In this document: one piece after another, positions 25,081-34,133 of the stretch
Numbering within the stretch: position 1 is the first letter of the stretch
Layout of the letters: each line of letters begins with the position of its first letter
From: Mycolicibacterium mucogenicum DSM 44124
Lineage (GTDB): Bacteria; Actinomycetota; Actinomycetes; Mycobacteriales; Mycobacteriaceae
Direction: 5' to 3'
Assembly (NCBI RefSeq): GCF_005670685.2
Contig: NZ_CP062008.1
Coordinates: forward strand, 1,736,001-1,800,000
DNA: 64,000 nt
Translations under genes and position numbers: made by a program
The notes under the pieces: generated by a model
Database searches by the model: none
What the model saw: the letters and a program-made list of their open reading frames with translations, nothing else
Told to the model about the DNA's origin: nothing

Positions 25081-26232
25081 GTGGCACGCGATTACTACGG
25101 CCTGCTCGGCGTGAGCAAGGGCGCCAGCGACTCGGAGATCAAGAAGGCCTACCGCAGGCTGGCCCGGGAGCTGCACCCCGACGTCAACCCCGACGAGGGC
25201 GCCCAGCAGCGGTTCGCCGAGATCAGCACCGCCTACGAGGTCCTCAGCGACCCGGAGAAGCGGCGCATCGTCGACCTCGGCGGTGACCCCATGGAGAGTG
25301 GCGGAGGCGGCGGCGGTGCCGGTGGCTTCGCCGGCTTCGGGGGTCTCGGCGACGTGTTCGAGGCCTTCTTCGGTGGCGGCGCGTCCTCGCGCGGTCCGAT
25401 CGGCCGGGTGCGACCGGGCTCGGACTCGCTGCTGCGCCTGCGGCTGGACCTCGAGGAGTGCGCGACGGGCGTCACCAAGCAGGTCACCGTGGACACCGCG
25501 GTGCTGTGCGACCTGTGCCAGGGCAAGGGCACGCACGGCAATTCCCAGCCCGCCCGGTGTGATACCTGCCACGGCCAGGGTGAGGTGCAGACGGTCCAGC
25601 GCTCGCTGCTCGGCAACGTCATGACATCGCGTCCCTGCCCGGTGTGTGGTGGCGTCGGCGAGGTCATTCCCGACCCGTGTCACCGCTGCGGCGGCGACGG
25701 CCGGGTGCGCGCGCGGCGCGACGTCAGCGTCAAGATTCCGGCCGGTGTCGGTGAGGGCATGCGGGTGCGTCTCGCGGCCCAGGGCGAGGTCGGGCCGGGC
25801 GGTGGACCCGCCGGCGACCTGTACGTCGAGGTGCACGAGCAGGCGCACGAGCTGTTCCTGCGCGACGGCGACGACCTGCACTGCACCGTCTCGGTGCCGA
25901 TGGTCGACGCCGCACTGGGCACCACGGTCACCGTCGACGCCATCCTCGACGGGCCCACCGAGATCACCATCGCGCCGGGCACCCAGCCCGGTTCGATCAC
26001 CACCATTCGCGGCCACGGCATGCCGCACCTGCGGTCCGGGGTCCGCGGCAACCTGCACGCACACATCGACGTCGTGGTGCCGACGCGGCTCGACAACCGT
26101 GACCTGGAACTGCTGCGCAAGTTCAAGGAGCAGCGGTCCCGCGACGTCACCGAGGTGCGGTCGACGCAGGCCGTGGCCGGCGGCGGGGGCGGCCTGTTCA
26201 GCCGCCTGCGCGAAACCTTCAGCGGCCGTTAG
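25081..26232 (+). CDS. dnaJ2: Chaperone protein DnaJ (DnaJ2)
   Basis: A 383-residue type I DnaJ co-chaperone that stimulates DnaK ATPase activity and binds unfolded substrate. The J domain occupies residues 1-65 with the HPD tripeptide in ELHPDVNP. A Gly/Phe-rich linker (residues about 72-103) follows. Four CxxCxGxG zinc motifs appear as [24 protein letters not shown] and CHRCGGDG between about residues 144 and 210. The C-terminal beta domains and [19 protein letters not shown] complete the family pattern. The GTG start is used. It is downstream of hrcA, so co-expression is likely. Confidence 0.97.
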   Translation: MARDYYGLLGVSKGASDSEIKKAYRRLARELHPDVNPDEGAQQRFAEISTAYEVLSDPEKRRIVDLGGDPMESGGGGGGAGGFAGFGGLGDVFEAFFGGGASSRGPIGRVRPGSDSLLRLRLDLEECATGVTKQVTVDTAVLCDLCQGKGTHGNSQPARCDTCHGQGEVQTVQRSLLGNVMTSRPCPVCGGVGEVIPDPCHRCGGDGRVRARRDVSVKIPAGVGEGMRVRLAAQGEVGPGGGPAGDLYVEVHEQAHELFLRDGDDLHCTVSVPMVDAALGTTVTVDAILDGPTEITIAPGTQPGSITTIRGHGMPHLRSGVRGNLHAHIDVVVPTRLDNRDLELLRKFKEQRSRDVTEVRSTQAVAGGGGGLFSRLRETFSGR

Positions 26233-26247
26233 CCTTCGGGGCCCTTG

Positions 26248-26985
26248 GTGAGCCGGGCACTGTTCTACATCGACGCGGTACCCGAGGTCGGCGGCCTCGC
26301 CGTCGTCGATGGCGACGAGGGATTCCACGCGGCGACGGTGCGACGCATCCGTCCGGGCGAGGAACTCGACCTGTCCGACGGGGCCGGGACGTTGGCGCAC
26401 TGCGTGATCGAAGATGCCGTGAAGGGCCGGTTGACGGCACGCGTGCTGTCGGTCACCGAGGTCCCGGCCGCGGTGCCGACGGTGACGGTGGTCCAGGCCC
26501 TGCCCAAATCCGACCGCTCCGAGCTGGCCATCGAATTGGCCACCGAGGCCGGCGCCGACGCCTTTGTGGCATGGCAGTCCGAGCGCTGCGTCGCGCGCTG
26601 GGACGGTACGGCCAAGGTGGAGAAGGGTTTACGACGCTGGAGTGCGGTGGCCCGGTCGGCGGCGCGGCAGTCCCGTCGCCCGTACGTGCCGTCGGTCAGT
26701 GGCCCGGTGTCGACTGCTGAGCTGGTGGCCTCGATCGGAGCGGGCGTCACGTTGGTCTTGCATGAATCAGCGGAAGTGCCATTGCGCGAGGTGGTTTCGT
26801 CGTCCACCGAGGCGGTGACGCTGATCGTGGGACCGGAAGGCGGTATCACCGACGGTGAGGTGGCGGCGCTGGTGGCCGCCGGCGCCGTCGCCGTTCGGCT
26901 GGGACCGTCGGTGTTGCGGACGTCGACCGCCGCCGCCGTCGCGTTGGGCGCCTTGGGTGTGCTGACGCCGCGCTGGCAAGTCTAG
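26248..26985 (+). CDS. rsmE: 16S rRNA (uracil-1498-N3)-methyltransferase RsmE
   Basis: A 245-residue SPOUT-family enzyme that methylates N3 of U1498 in 16S rRNA. An N-terminal PUA-like barrel includes [18 protein letters not shown]. The SPOUT segment has [20 protein letters not shown] and the trefoil-knot motifs [14 protein letters not shown] and [18 protein letters not shown], which bind S-adenosylmethionine. The GTG at 26248 is chosen; a TTG one codon earlier is possible. It begins 15 bp after dnaJ2, as in M. tuberculosis, and is convergent with the espH-like gene. Confidence 0.93.
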   Translation: MSRALFYIDAVPEVGGLAVVDGDEGFHAATVRRIRPGEELDLSDGAGTLAHCVIEDAVKGRLTARVLSVTEVPAAVPTVTVVQALPKSDRSELAIELATEAGADAFVAWQSERCVARWDGTAKVEKGLRRWSAVARSAARQSRRPYVPSVSGPVSTAELVASIGAGVTLVLHESAEVPLREVVSSSTEAVTLIVGPEGGITDGEVAALVAAGAVAVRLGPSVLRTSTAAAVALGALGVLTPRWQV

Positions 26986-27043
26986 AACTCAGCCCGGCCG
27001 ACGAACCTCATACTCGCCCAACCACGTTCGGGCAGGAGCTCGG

Positions 27044-27625
27044 CTATCGATGCTCACCGCGGAGGTAGGCCGCCTGTGCCTCGGCGACCGCGTCGTCGGC
27101 CTGTTGCGGTGTCGGCAGGTCGGGTGCATTGGTCTCGATGATGGCCTCGACGCGCTCGTCGTCGAGTCCTTCGGCCGCGAGGACGCCTTCGATGAGTGCC
27201 CGTTGTACCGCGCGGCCCTTCATGTTCGCGAGCTTCGCGGTCGCGAGGATGCTGCGGGCGAGTTCGGTCTCGGGCATCGAGGCCGCCTTGGGGGCCAGCT
27301 TGATCCGCTGGATGGATCCGGCGATGGACGCCTCGGCCGTGACGTTGCCGGCGGGATCGGACACCGCGAACACCACCACCCGAGGTGCGTCGTCCGGCGT
27401 TTCGTCGTCATCCGAGGCGCCACCGGTTTCCGGCTCCATCGCGTCCGCGTACGAACCCGCCGTCTCGTTGTCGTACGTCTCGTCATCCGACGTCACCAGG
27501 TGGTCGAGACCCGAATCGTCCGGGTCTGCATCTTCACCGCCCTCGGTGGCGAAGTAATCGAGCGAGCTCTCGGGTTCGGCGAGATGCTCGTCGTCGTCGT
27601 GGTCGTCCCAAGAATGGTCTGACAT
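27044..27625 (-). CDS. EspH-like ESX-1 secretion-associated protein (DUF2694 type)
   Basis: A 193-residue protein with a very acidic first half (MSDHSWDDHDDDEHLAEPES and further Asp/Glu runs to about residue 85). It has a compact second half with APRVVVFAVSDPAGNVTAEA, SIQRIKLAPKAASMPETELA and NMKGRAVQRALIEGVLA. This arrangement and the position after espE- and espF-like genes resemble EspH of the ESX-1 locus from memory. EspH acts as a cytosolic factor for EspE/EspF secretion. It begins 3 bp after the preceding gene, so it is co-transcribed. Identity is by recall of the family and context. Confidence 0.65.
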   Translation of the reverse strand: MSDHSWDDHDDDEHLAEPESSLDYFATEGGEDADPDDSGLDHLVTSDDETYDNETAGSYADAMEPETGGASDDDETPDDAPRVVVFAVSDPAGNVTAEASIAGSIQRIKLAPKAASMPETELARSILATAKLANMKGRAVQRALIEGVLAAEGLDDERVEAIIETNAPDLPTPQQADDAVAEAQAAYLRGEHR

Positions 27626-27628
27626 CGA

Positions 27629-27943
27629 TCAGATCTGCATCTGCTTGCCGAGGTTGGAGCCTTCCTGCGCATCCGTCTGGTCGTATTGCGCCGCGGCCTT
27701 GGTCAGATTCGAGGCCAGGTTGCGCGACTTGTTCATCATCTGCTCGCAGGCGGCCTTGCGCGCGTTGTTCGCAGCACTCAGTGCCGATTGCGTCGACATG
27801 CACAGCGGCCCGTGGGTCGCGAGCACCTTGACCTCGACGTAGGACGTGGTGTTGCCGGCGGCGCTGAACGTCGCGGCCGCATCGGTCTGTTTGGTGGAGA
27901 GCGCCTGCAACTCTGAGGTCTCCACGGTGAGCTTGCCGCCCAT
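27629..27943 (-). CDS. EspC/EspF-like ESX-1 secreted protein (DUF2580 type)
   Basis: A 104-residue helical protein starting MGGKLTVETSELQALSTKQ, with the ATG at 27943 preceded on the minus strand by a GGAGCAA-type ribosome site. The central VLATHGPLCMSTQSAL resembles the THGPYC segment that I remember in EspC, and the C-terminal part LTKAAAQYDQTDAQ carries the Yxx(x)D/E-type pattern of ESX substrates. EspC and EspF are about 103 residues and are secreted together with EspA or EspE. Here it lies between an EspE-like and an EspH-like gene, 29 bp and 3 bp away. Its role as a secreted partner is inferred from family and context. Confidence 0.75.
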   Translation of the reverse strand: MGGKLTVETSELQALSTKQTDAAATFSAAGNTTSYVEVKVLATHGPLCMSTQSALSAANNARKAACEQMMNKSRNLASNLTKAAAQYDQTDAQEGSNLGKQMQI

Positions 27944-27972
27944 GTGTTGCTCCTTTCGGAAAGCCGGAAAAA

Positions 27973-29628
27973 CTAGGTTTCGGTCGTGATGCGCGGGGGC
28001 GCAGTGGGATTCGACGGATCGAGGCTCACGTGTACGGGGCCTTTGGCGGTGTCGGGATCGACGGCCACCTCGACGTGGTGGGCGCCGTCGTCGAACGACA
28101 CCTGGATGGGCGCGCGTCCTGCAGGCGACTCCGACCCGGCGGCCGCGCCGGGCGGATTCTCCCCGGCGGCTTGGGCATTGGGGTCGGCGGCCGGGTCGTC
28201 CGGCTTGCCGTCGCCGTCCTTGTCGGCACCCGGCGCGTTCGGGTCCTGTGCGTTCGGATCCTGCTTGCCCTGTTGGGCGGCCTGCGCCGCCTGCGTCGCG
28301 GTCTGCGCCGCCTGGCCGGCCAGTCCGGCGAGGGTGCCGAGGAGACCACCGCCCCCGCTGCCGGAGCCACCGCCGCCCATCTGTGGCAGCGACGGCATCC
28401 CGCCCATGCCGGACCCGGCGCCGGTGCCGGCACCCGATGCCGCTGGGGCGGAGGGCATTTCGGGCACCTCGGGCATCTTCGGCATGTTCGGCGCGCCGCC
28501 GCCGGAGCCCGACCCGCCACCGGAGCCTGACCCGCCGCCGGAGCCCGAACCGCCGCCACCGCCCGTGCCGGGCGAGCCCGTCGGGTTGCCGGTGCCGGGC
28601 GGGTTGTTCGTGGGCGGGCCGTACGGCGAATTCGTCCCCGGCCGCCCCGGCTGGTTGGGGTTGCCGGGCGCATTGGGGTCGGCGTTGCCGAAATCCGGTC
28701 CGTCGCCCGGCTTTTTCGCCGGTGGCGGCGGCATGGTGCTCAGCGGCGGGGCGTGCGAGGCGCTCTGGTACATACTTGTCGCCTGGCTCAATTGCGCTGC
28801 GTTGCTCGAGGATTGAGCCATCATGTTGTTCATCGTCACGGCCGAAGCCGCGGCGGCGACGGCAACCGACGCGGCCTGCAGCGCGAGCGACTCGGGGGCG
28901 CCGATGACCGTCGCCTCCAGCGCGAGGCAGACGGGGATCATCGCGCCGAGGCAAGTGGCGATGTTGTCCATCTGCTGGCGGCCCGCGTCGACCTGTTCGG
29001 CTTCGGCGCTCAGGATTTGTACGACGAGATTGTCGGCCTGCAGCAGCTGTTCGGCGCTGCCGATCTGTTCGGCGTTCCGGTTGGAGTAGGCCGTGGAAGA
29101 GGTGCCTTGCCACACGGTCGGGTAGGCGCTGCTGAGTCCGTCGCCGGCGGCCTGGAAGAGCTCGGCGCCGTCGGAGAACGATTCCCCGGTGTCTGGATCG
29201 CCGATGCCGAAACCGAGCCCCGCGAAGTCCAGGGCCCACAAACCGCCCTCGATGATGGGTGTGCCCGCGGCCGCGGGCATGAGCATCTTGGCGACGTCGC
29301 CGGCATCGCTGAGCAGCCCGACGGCGCCCATCGGATCGCCTTCCATCAGCTTCTTGACGTTGTCGGCGATGTCCGAGGCGGTGTCCAGGACGTCGTTGGC
29401 CTTGTCGAGGATGTCGTTGATCTTCTCGCCGAGGCTCGGGCTGTCACCGCCGTCGTGGTCGCGCCGGTGCGAGTTGCCGTCGTGATCGTCGTGGCGCCGG
29501 GGGTTGTGGTCGTTGCGGTCGTTGTGGTTCGGCCGGGGGATGCGCACCGTGGGCTCGTCGTCGTGGCGCGGATGGCGGTTGTGCGGCGTATGGTGCGATC
29601 CGCCGTGATTGCCGCGACCCCTACCCAT
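27973..29628 (-). CDS. EspA/EspE-family type VII secretion effector
   Basis: A 551-residue protein whose ATG follows GGGGAGGG with good spacing; an ATG 24 bp earlier is weaker. Residues 1-60 are rich in Arg, His, Asp and Asn. Residues about 65-240 resemble EspE/EspA, with the hydrophobic PIIEGGLWALDFAGLGFGIG and a W173-x-G175 turn (TVWQGTSS) followed by long helices (QIGSAEQLLQADNLVVQIL, VDAGRQQMDNIATC). Two hydrophobic helices follow near 245-285. From about 295 it is low-complexity Pro/Gly/Ser with a short 18-bp tandem repeat. The last 50 residues form a beta-like tail (IQVSFDDGAHHVEVAVD). It is the first gene of the esp-like set and likely a secreted ESX-1 substrate. Confidence 0.75.
   Translation of the reverse strand: MGRGRGNHGGSHHTPHNRHPRHDDEPTVRIPRPNHNDRNDHNPRRHDDHDGNSHRRDHDGGDSPSLGEKINDILDKANDVLDTASDIADNVKKLMEGDPMGAVGLLSDAGDVAKMLMPAAAGTPIIEGGLWALDFAGLGFGIGDPDTGESFSDGAELFQAAGDGLSSAYPTVWQGTSSTAYSNRNAEQIGSAEQLLQADNLVVQILSAEAEQVDAGRQQMDNIATCLGAMIPVCLALEATVIGAPESLALQAASVAVAAAASAVTMNNMMAQSSSNAAQLSQATSMYQSASHAPPLSTMPPPPAKKPGDGPDFGNADPNAPGNPNQPGRPGTNSPYGPPTNNPPGTGNPTGSPGTGGGGGSGSGGGSGSGGGSGSGGGAPNMPKMPEVPEMPSAPAASGAGTGAGSGMGGMPSLPQMGGGGSGSGGGGLLGTLAGLAGQAAQTATQAAQAAQQGKQDPNAQDPNAPGADKDGDGKPDDPAADPNAQAAGENPPGAAAGSESPAGRAPIQVSFDDGAHHVEVAVDPDTAKGPVHVSLDPSNPTAPPRITTET
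28502..28555 (-). repeat. 18-bp minisatellite within the EspE-like gene
   Basis: Three tandem 18-bp units, CCGGAGCCCGACCCGCCA with one or two changes per copy, encode the GSGGG-type repeats of the EspE-like protein on the minus strand. Such units can change in number by slippage without a frameshift. Confidence 0.8.
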
Positions 29629-29775
29629 GCAGAACCCTCCCCGATTCCTCATCGCCCCGGCGGACCCTCGCCGGTGAATTTGAGCCTAACAGCGGCGAAC
29701 ACCCCTCCATTGCGCTAATTCGGAACTCTGTGGGGCGGTCGGAAGGGCCGAACCGTGTGGCCTGGGTTACAGCAA

Positions 29776-29806
29776 TTCCTGCCAGTAAACACTAATTTCC
29801 TGCCAG
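29776..29806. promoter_or_regulatory. Direct repeat with 21-bp phase in a divergent promoter region
   Basis: The decamer TTCCTGCCAG occurs at 29776-29785 and again at 29797-29806, exactly 21 bp apart, which is two helical turns. It lies in the 276-bp divergent gap between the EspE-like gene and the small secreted gene. This is the geometry of a dimeric regulator site; the regulator is unknown. Confidence 0.45.
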
Positions 29807-29904
29807 CGGAATTAATCCTTTGACCTGCCTGTTTACATGGATGTCACAGCGACTCGGGTCGCAAGGTGGCAAAGACGGACAGAAGACGCGAAGGGGAACA
29901 CCTC

Positions 29905-30120
29905 ATGAAGAATTTCGGAATTGCAGCAGTTATCGCCGGTGCATTGGCCGCCGGCGCCATGGGGTTCGCCGTTCCCGCCGTAGCCGCCACCGGGCCGGCA
30001 CCGACAGGGGTGCAGGCAACAGTGGTGCCGACGGGAGTTGATCACCTGAACTGGCTGGACGATGTGCACCAGGGTGCCAAGTCGCCCAAGGTCGACACCA
30101 ACGTCCACCAGAGCCGGTAA
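29905..30120 (+). CDS. Small secreted protein of unknown function
   Basis: A 71-residue precursor beginning MKNFGIAAVIAGALAAGAMG, with a classic signal peptide ending near AVPAVAA. The mature part is only about 45 residues, rich in Val, Pro and Thr, with HLNWLDDVHQGAKSPKV and a polar C-terminus. The ATG follows AAGGGGAA. It is divergent from the EspE-like gene and shares that gap's direct repeats. I do not recognise its family. Confidence 0.7.
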   Translation: MKNFGIAAVIAGALAAGAMGFAVPAVAATGPAPTGVQATVVPTGVDHLNWLDDVHQGAKSPKVDTNVHQSR

Positions 30121-30268
30121 TCGGCGACCATAACTACTCACACCCGCGGGCGGTACCGAAAGGTGCCGCCCGCGGTTGCGTGACCAGCCAACTCGTTGGG
30201 CGTGCCTTCGGCCCGGCGGTAGAATGTGCTCCTCAGCTCGACACCAGAAAGCAGGCATCGAAAACCAC

Positions 30269-31330
30269 GTGACGCCCCGCGATACGAACGCCGCCGCGTC
30301 GCGCTCCTCGGAGCTCGACCCGTCGGTTCGAAGCAGCATCACTGTTCCGCCTGATCTTGTCGTGGGCCTGCTCGGCTCGGCCGACGAGAATCTGCGAGCC
30401 CTGGAGAACCTGCTGGCGGCCGACATCCACGTCCGCGGCAATTCGCTCTCGATATCCGGCTCGCCCGCTGACGTGGCGAAGGCCGAGCGCGTGGTCAGTG
30501 AGCTCATCACGATCGCCGCCGGCGGGCAGACGCTGACCCCGGACGTCGTCCGCCGCAGCGTCGGCATGCTCGACGGCGCCGACGCCGAGTCGCCGGCACA
30601 GGTGCTGACGCTCGACATCCTGTCGCGGCGCGGCAAGACCATCCGGCCCAAGACGCTCAACCAGAAGCGCTACGTCGACGCCATCGATGCCCACACCATC
30701 GTCTTCGGCATCGGCCCCGCCGGTACCGGCAAGACGTATCTGGCAATGGCCAAGGCCGTCAGCGCATTACAGACCAAGCAGGTCAGCCGGATCATCCTGA
30801 CCCGTCCCGCCGTCGAAGCGGGAGAGCGCCTGGGTTTCCTGCCGGGCACCCTCAACGAGAAGATCGACCCGTATCTGCGGCCGCTGTACGACGCGCTGCA
30901 CGACATGATGGACGCCGAGATGATCCCGAAGCTCATGGCAGCCGGGGTGATCGAGGTTGCGCCGCTGGCCTTTATGCGGGGTAGGACGTTGAATGACGCG
31001 TTCGTCATCCTCGACGAGGCGCAGAACACCACCGCCGAACAGATGAAGATGTTCCTGACCCGCTTGGGTTTCGGTTCCAAGATCGTCGTGACCGGTGACG
31101 TCACGCAGATCGACCTGCCGGGCGGCATGCGGTCGGGCCTGCGGTCGGCCATCGAGGTCCTCGACGGCATCGACGACATCCACATCGCCGAACTCACGAG
31201 TGCAGATGTGGTGCGCCACAAGCTGGTTTCGGAGATCGTCGACGCGTACGAAGCGGCGGAAGCCAAAGTGAGCGAGCACGGACTGGCCAACCGCGCGCAC
31301 CGTCGAGCCACCGGCCGGACGAGGCGGTGA
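30269..31330 (+). CDS. phoH1: PhoH-like ATPase
   Basis: A 353-residue ATPase starting at a GTG ([11 protein letters not shown]), which matches the remembered PhoH1 start; a longer frame upstream is rejected. The N-terminal 100 residues form a KH-like region ([30 protein letters not shown]). The PhoH domain has a Walker [15 protein letters not shown], the motif [17 protein letters not shown], a Walker [12 protein letters not shown] and [13 protein letters not shown]. PhoH proteins are RNA-linked ATPases. Directly followed by ybeY (4 bp), it is probably part of the ybeY-corC-era operon, where the genes are tied to rRNA maturation. Confidence 0.95.
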   Translation: MTPRDTNAAASRSSELDPSVRSSITVPPDLVVGLLGSADENLRALENLLAADIHVRGNSLSISGSPADVAKAERVVSELITIAAGGQTLTPDVVRRSVGMLDGADAESPAQVLTLDILSRRGKTIRPKTLNQKRYVDAIDAHTIVFGIGPAGTGKTYLAMAKAVSALQTKQVSRIILTRPAVEAGERLGFLPGTLNEKIDPYLRPLYDALHDMMDAEMIPKLMAAGVIEVAPLAFMRGRTLNDAFVILDEAQNTTAEQMKMFLTRLGFGSKIVVTGDVTQIDLPGGMRSGLRSAIEVLDGIDDIHIAELTSADVVRHKLVSEIVDAYEAAEAKVSEHGLANRAHRRATGRTRR

Positions 31331-31334
31331 CGCA

Positions 31335-31871
31335 GTGACGGTCGAGGTTTCCAACGAGTCGGGGATCGACGTATCCGAAGACGAGCTGATCAGCGTGGCA
31401 CGGTTCGTCATCTCCAAGATGGACGTGAACCCCGCCGCTGAACTCTCGATGGTGCTGGTGGACCAGTCGGCGATGGCCGATCTGCACATGCGCTGGATGG
31501 ACCTGCCGGGTCCGACGGATGTGATGAGCTTCCCGATGGACGAGCTCGAACCAGGCGGCCGCCCGGATGCGCCCGAGCCGGGGCCCTCGATGCTCGGCGA
31601 CATCGTGCTGTGTCCCGAGTTCGCCGCGAATCAGGCTGAGGCCGCGGGACATTCGCTGGGCCATGAGCTGGCGCTGCTGACCGTGCACGGCGTGCTGCAC
31701 CTGCTGGGCTATGACCACGCCGAGCCAGACGAAGAAAAAGAGATGTTCGACCTGCAGCGTCAGCTGCTCGAAGAGTGGGTCGCCGACCAGGTGCACGCCT
31801 ACCACAAGGATCGGCAGACCGAGAAAGACCGCCGGCTGCTTGACAAGTCGCGGTACTTCGACGAACCGTGA
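31335..31871 (+). CDS. ybeY: Endoribonuclease YbeY
   Basis: A 178-residue metalloprotein that acts as a single-strand-specific endoribonuclease in 16S rRNA 3' processing and 70S quality control. The zinc-binding signature [11 protein letters not shown] lies near residues 118-128. The segment [15 protein letters not shown] near 56-70 is typical. The GTG start lies 4 bp after phoH, and the stop overlaps corC as GTGA, so expression is coupled. Confidence 0.96.
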   Translation: MTVEVSNESGIDVSEDELISVARFVISKMDVNPAAELSMVLVDQSAMADLHMRWMDLPGPTDVMSFPMDELEPGGRPDAPEPGPSMLGDIVLCPEFAANQAEAAGHSLGHELALLTVHGVLHLLGYDHAEPDEEKEMFDLQRQLLEEWVADQVHAYHKDRQTEKDRRLLDKSRYFDEP

Positions 31872-33226
31872 CCGGGTTGACGCCGTTGATCGGCGCCATA
31901 GTGCTCGTCGTGATCGGCGGGGTTTTCGCGGCGATCGATGCCGCCATCAACACCGTCTCCATCGCGCGCGTGGACGAGCTGATCCGGGATGAGCGGCCCG
32001 GTGCGGTGCGGCTGGCGAAGATCGTCCGGAACCGGCCGCAGTACGTCAATCTCGTTGTGTTGCTGCGGGTTGTCTGCGAGGCATCGGCGACGGTCCTGCT
32101 GGTCGACTACCTCGACGAGCTGATGACGCGCGGGTGGGCACTGGTGTCCGCCGCGGCCATCATGGTGGTCGTCAGCTTCGTCGCCATCGGCGTCGGCCCC
32201 CGCACCGTCGGGCGGCAGAACGCCTATTCCATCTCACTGCTGTCGGCGCTTCCGCTGCAGGTGATCGCGGCGCTGCTGACCCCGATCAGCCGGCTGCTGG
32301 TGCTCATCGGTAACGCCCTGACCCCGGGCCGGGGCTTCCGCAACGGACCGTTCGCCTCGGAAATCGAGCTGCTCGAGGTCGTCGACCTCGCCCAGCAGCG
32401 TGGCGTCGTGGCCGCCGAAGAGCGGCGAATGATCAAGTCGGTCTTCGAACTCGGCGACACCCCGGCGCGCGAGGTCATGGTGCCCCGCACCGAGATGGTG
32501 TGGATCGAGAGCGACAAGTCGGCCGGGCAGGCGACCTCGCTGGCGGTCCGCAGCGGGCACTCCCGCATCCCGGTGATCGGGGAGAACGTCGACGACGTCG
32601 TCGGCGTCGTCTATCTCAAAGACCTTGTGGAGCGGACGTACAACTCCACCAACGGCGGTCGCGGCACCAAGGTGGTCGAGGTGATGCGTCCCGCGGTGTT
32701 CGTACCGGACTCCAAACCGCTCGATGACCTGCTCAACGAGATGCAGCGCACTCACAACCACATGGCGCTGCTGGTCGACGAATACGGTGCGATCGCCGGT
32801 CTGGTGACCATCGAGGATGTGCTGGAGGAGATCGTCGGCGAGATCGCCGACGAGTACGACACCGACGAAGTGCTGCCGATAGAGGAATTGGGCAACAAGA
32901 AGTTTCGGGTGTCTGCCCGGCTGCCGTTGGAGGATCTGGCCGAACTGTACGACCTCGAGGTCGATGACGACCTGGACGTCGACACCGTCGGTGGGTTGCT
33001 CGCGCATGAGCTGGGCCGCGTGCCGCTCCCGGGCGTCAAGGTGCGGGTGTCATTCCCGATGCGTCGCTCGCCAGACGTCCGGTACCTCCAGTTGCGGGCC
33101 GAGGGCGGGCGCGACCATCGTGGCCGGGTCCGGGTCGGCACGGTCCTGGTGAAGCAGGTCGAGCCGAAACGCCCCGAGGCTCCCGATGTCGTCGAAGAGG
33201 TCGAAGAAGGAGAACCTGATGAGTGA
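31868..33226 (+). CDS. CNNM/CorC-type membrane transport protein
   Basis: A 452-residue protein with an N-terminal DUF21 membrane domain (about residues 1-150, hydrophobic [37 protein letters not shown]). A CBS-domain pair follows (residues about 190-340, with [33 protein letters not shown] and [20 protein letters not shown]), then a CorC/HlyC C-terminal domain. Family members are linked to Mg2+ efflux. Its start overlaps ybeY, and its end overlaps era by 8 bp. Confidence 0.9.
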   Translation: MTGLTPLIGAIVLVVIGGVFAAIDAAINTVSIARVDELIRDERPGAVRLAKIVRNRPQYVNLVVLLRVVCEASATVLLVDYLDELMTRGWALVSAAAIMVVVSFVAIGVGPRTVGRQNAYSISLLSALPLQVIAALLTPISRLLVLIGNALTPGRGFRNGPFASEIELLEVVDLAQQRGVVAAEERRMIKSVFELGDTPAREVMVPRTEMVWIESDKSAGQATSLAVRSGHSRIPVIGENVDDVVGVVYLKDLVERTYNSTNGGRGTKVVEVMRPAVFVPDSKPLDDLLNEMQRTHNHMALLVDEYGAIAGLVTIEDVLEEIVGEIADEYDTDEVLPIEELGNKKFRVSARLPLEDLAELYDLEVDDDLDVDTVGGLLAHELGRVPLPGVKVRVSFPMRRSPDVRYLQLRAEGGRDHRGRVRVGTVLVKQVEPKRPEAPDVVEEVEEGEPDE

Positions 33227-34133
33227 CGAGTTCCATTCCGGCTTCGTCTGTTTGGTGGGCCGGCCCAACACCGGCAAGTCGACGCTGACCAACGCGCTCG
33301 TCGGCACCAAGGTCGCGATCACGTCGAACCGGCCGCAGACCACCCGGCACACCATCCGCGGCATCGTGCACCGTGAGGACTTCCAGATCATCCTGGTGGA
33401 CACACCGGGGCTGCACCGGCCGCGCACACTGCTCGGCCAGCGGCTCAACGAACTGGTCAAAGACACCTATTCCGAGGTCGACATCATCTGCCTGTGCATC
33501 CCGGCGGACGAGGCCATCGGGCCCGGCGACCGCTGGATCTACCAGCAGATCCGTACTGTCGCACCGCGAACCACGCTGCTGGTGGTCGTCACCAAGACCG
33601 ACAAGGTGCCGCGCGACAAGGTCGCCGCGCAGCTGCTGGCGGTCAGCGAGCTCACCGAGGGCAAGTCCGAGATCGTGCCGGTGTCCGCGGTGGCGGGTGA
33701 ACAGGTCGACGTCCTGATCGACGTGCTGGCCAGCAAGTTGCCGCCGGGCCCGGCGTTCTACCCGGATGGCGAACTCACCGATGAGCCCGAGGAAGTGCTG
33801 ATCGCCGAGCTCATCCGCGAAGCCGCGCTGGAAGGTGTGCGTGACGAGCTGCCGCACTCACTGGCGGTGGTCATCGAGGAGTTCACCGAGCGCGAAGGCC
33901 GCACCCCCGAGCAGGGCGAGATGTGCGACATCCACGCCATCATCTACGTCGAGCGCGACAGCCAGAAGGGCATCGTGATCGGCAAGGGCGGCTCCCGGTT
34001 GCGTGAGGTCGGCACCGCGGCGCGCACCCAGATCGAGAAGCTGCTCGGCACCAAGGTCTATCTGAATCTGCGCGTCAAGATCGCCAAGAACTGGCAGCGC
34101 GACCCGAAACAGCTTGGCAAGTTGGGCTTTTAG
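33219..34133 (+). CDS. era: GTPase Era
   Basis: A 304-residue GTPase that binds 16S rRNA and helps assemble the 30S subunit. G motifs are GRPNTGKST (G1), the Thr of TTRHTIRGI (G2), DTPGL (G3), TKTD (G4, with T in place of the usual N) and VSAVAG (G5). The C-terminal KH domain has [18 protein letters not shown]. The ATG at 33219 has GAAGGAG upstream and overlaps corC. I recall a small gene (Rv2365c) between corC and era in M. tuberculosis; none fits here. It is convergent with amiA2 and overlaps it by 4 bp. Confidence 0.95.
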   Translation: MSDEFHSGFVCLVGRPNTGKSTLTNALVGTKVAITSNRPQTTRHTIRGIVHREDFQIILVDTPGLHRPRTLLGQRLNELVKDTYSEVDIICLCIPADEAIGPGDRWIYQQIRTVAPRTTLLVVVTKTDKVPRDKVAAQLLAVSELTEGKSEIVPVSAVAGEQVDVLIDVLASKLPPGPAFYPDGELTDEPEEVLIAELIREAALEGVRDELPHSLAVVIEEFTEREGRTPEQGEMCDIHAIIYVERDSQKGIVIGKGGSRLREVGTAARTQIEKLLGTKVYLNLRVKIAKNWQRDPKQLGKLGF

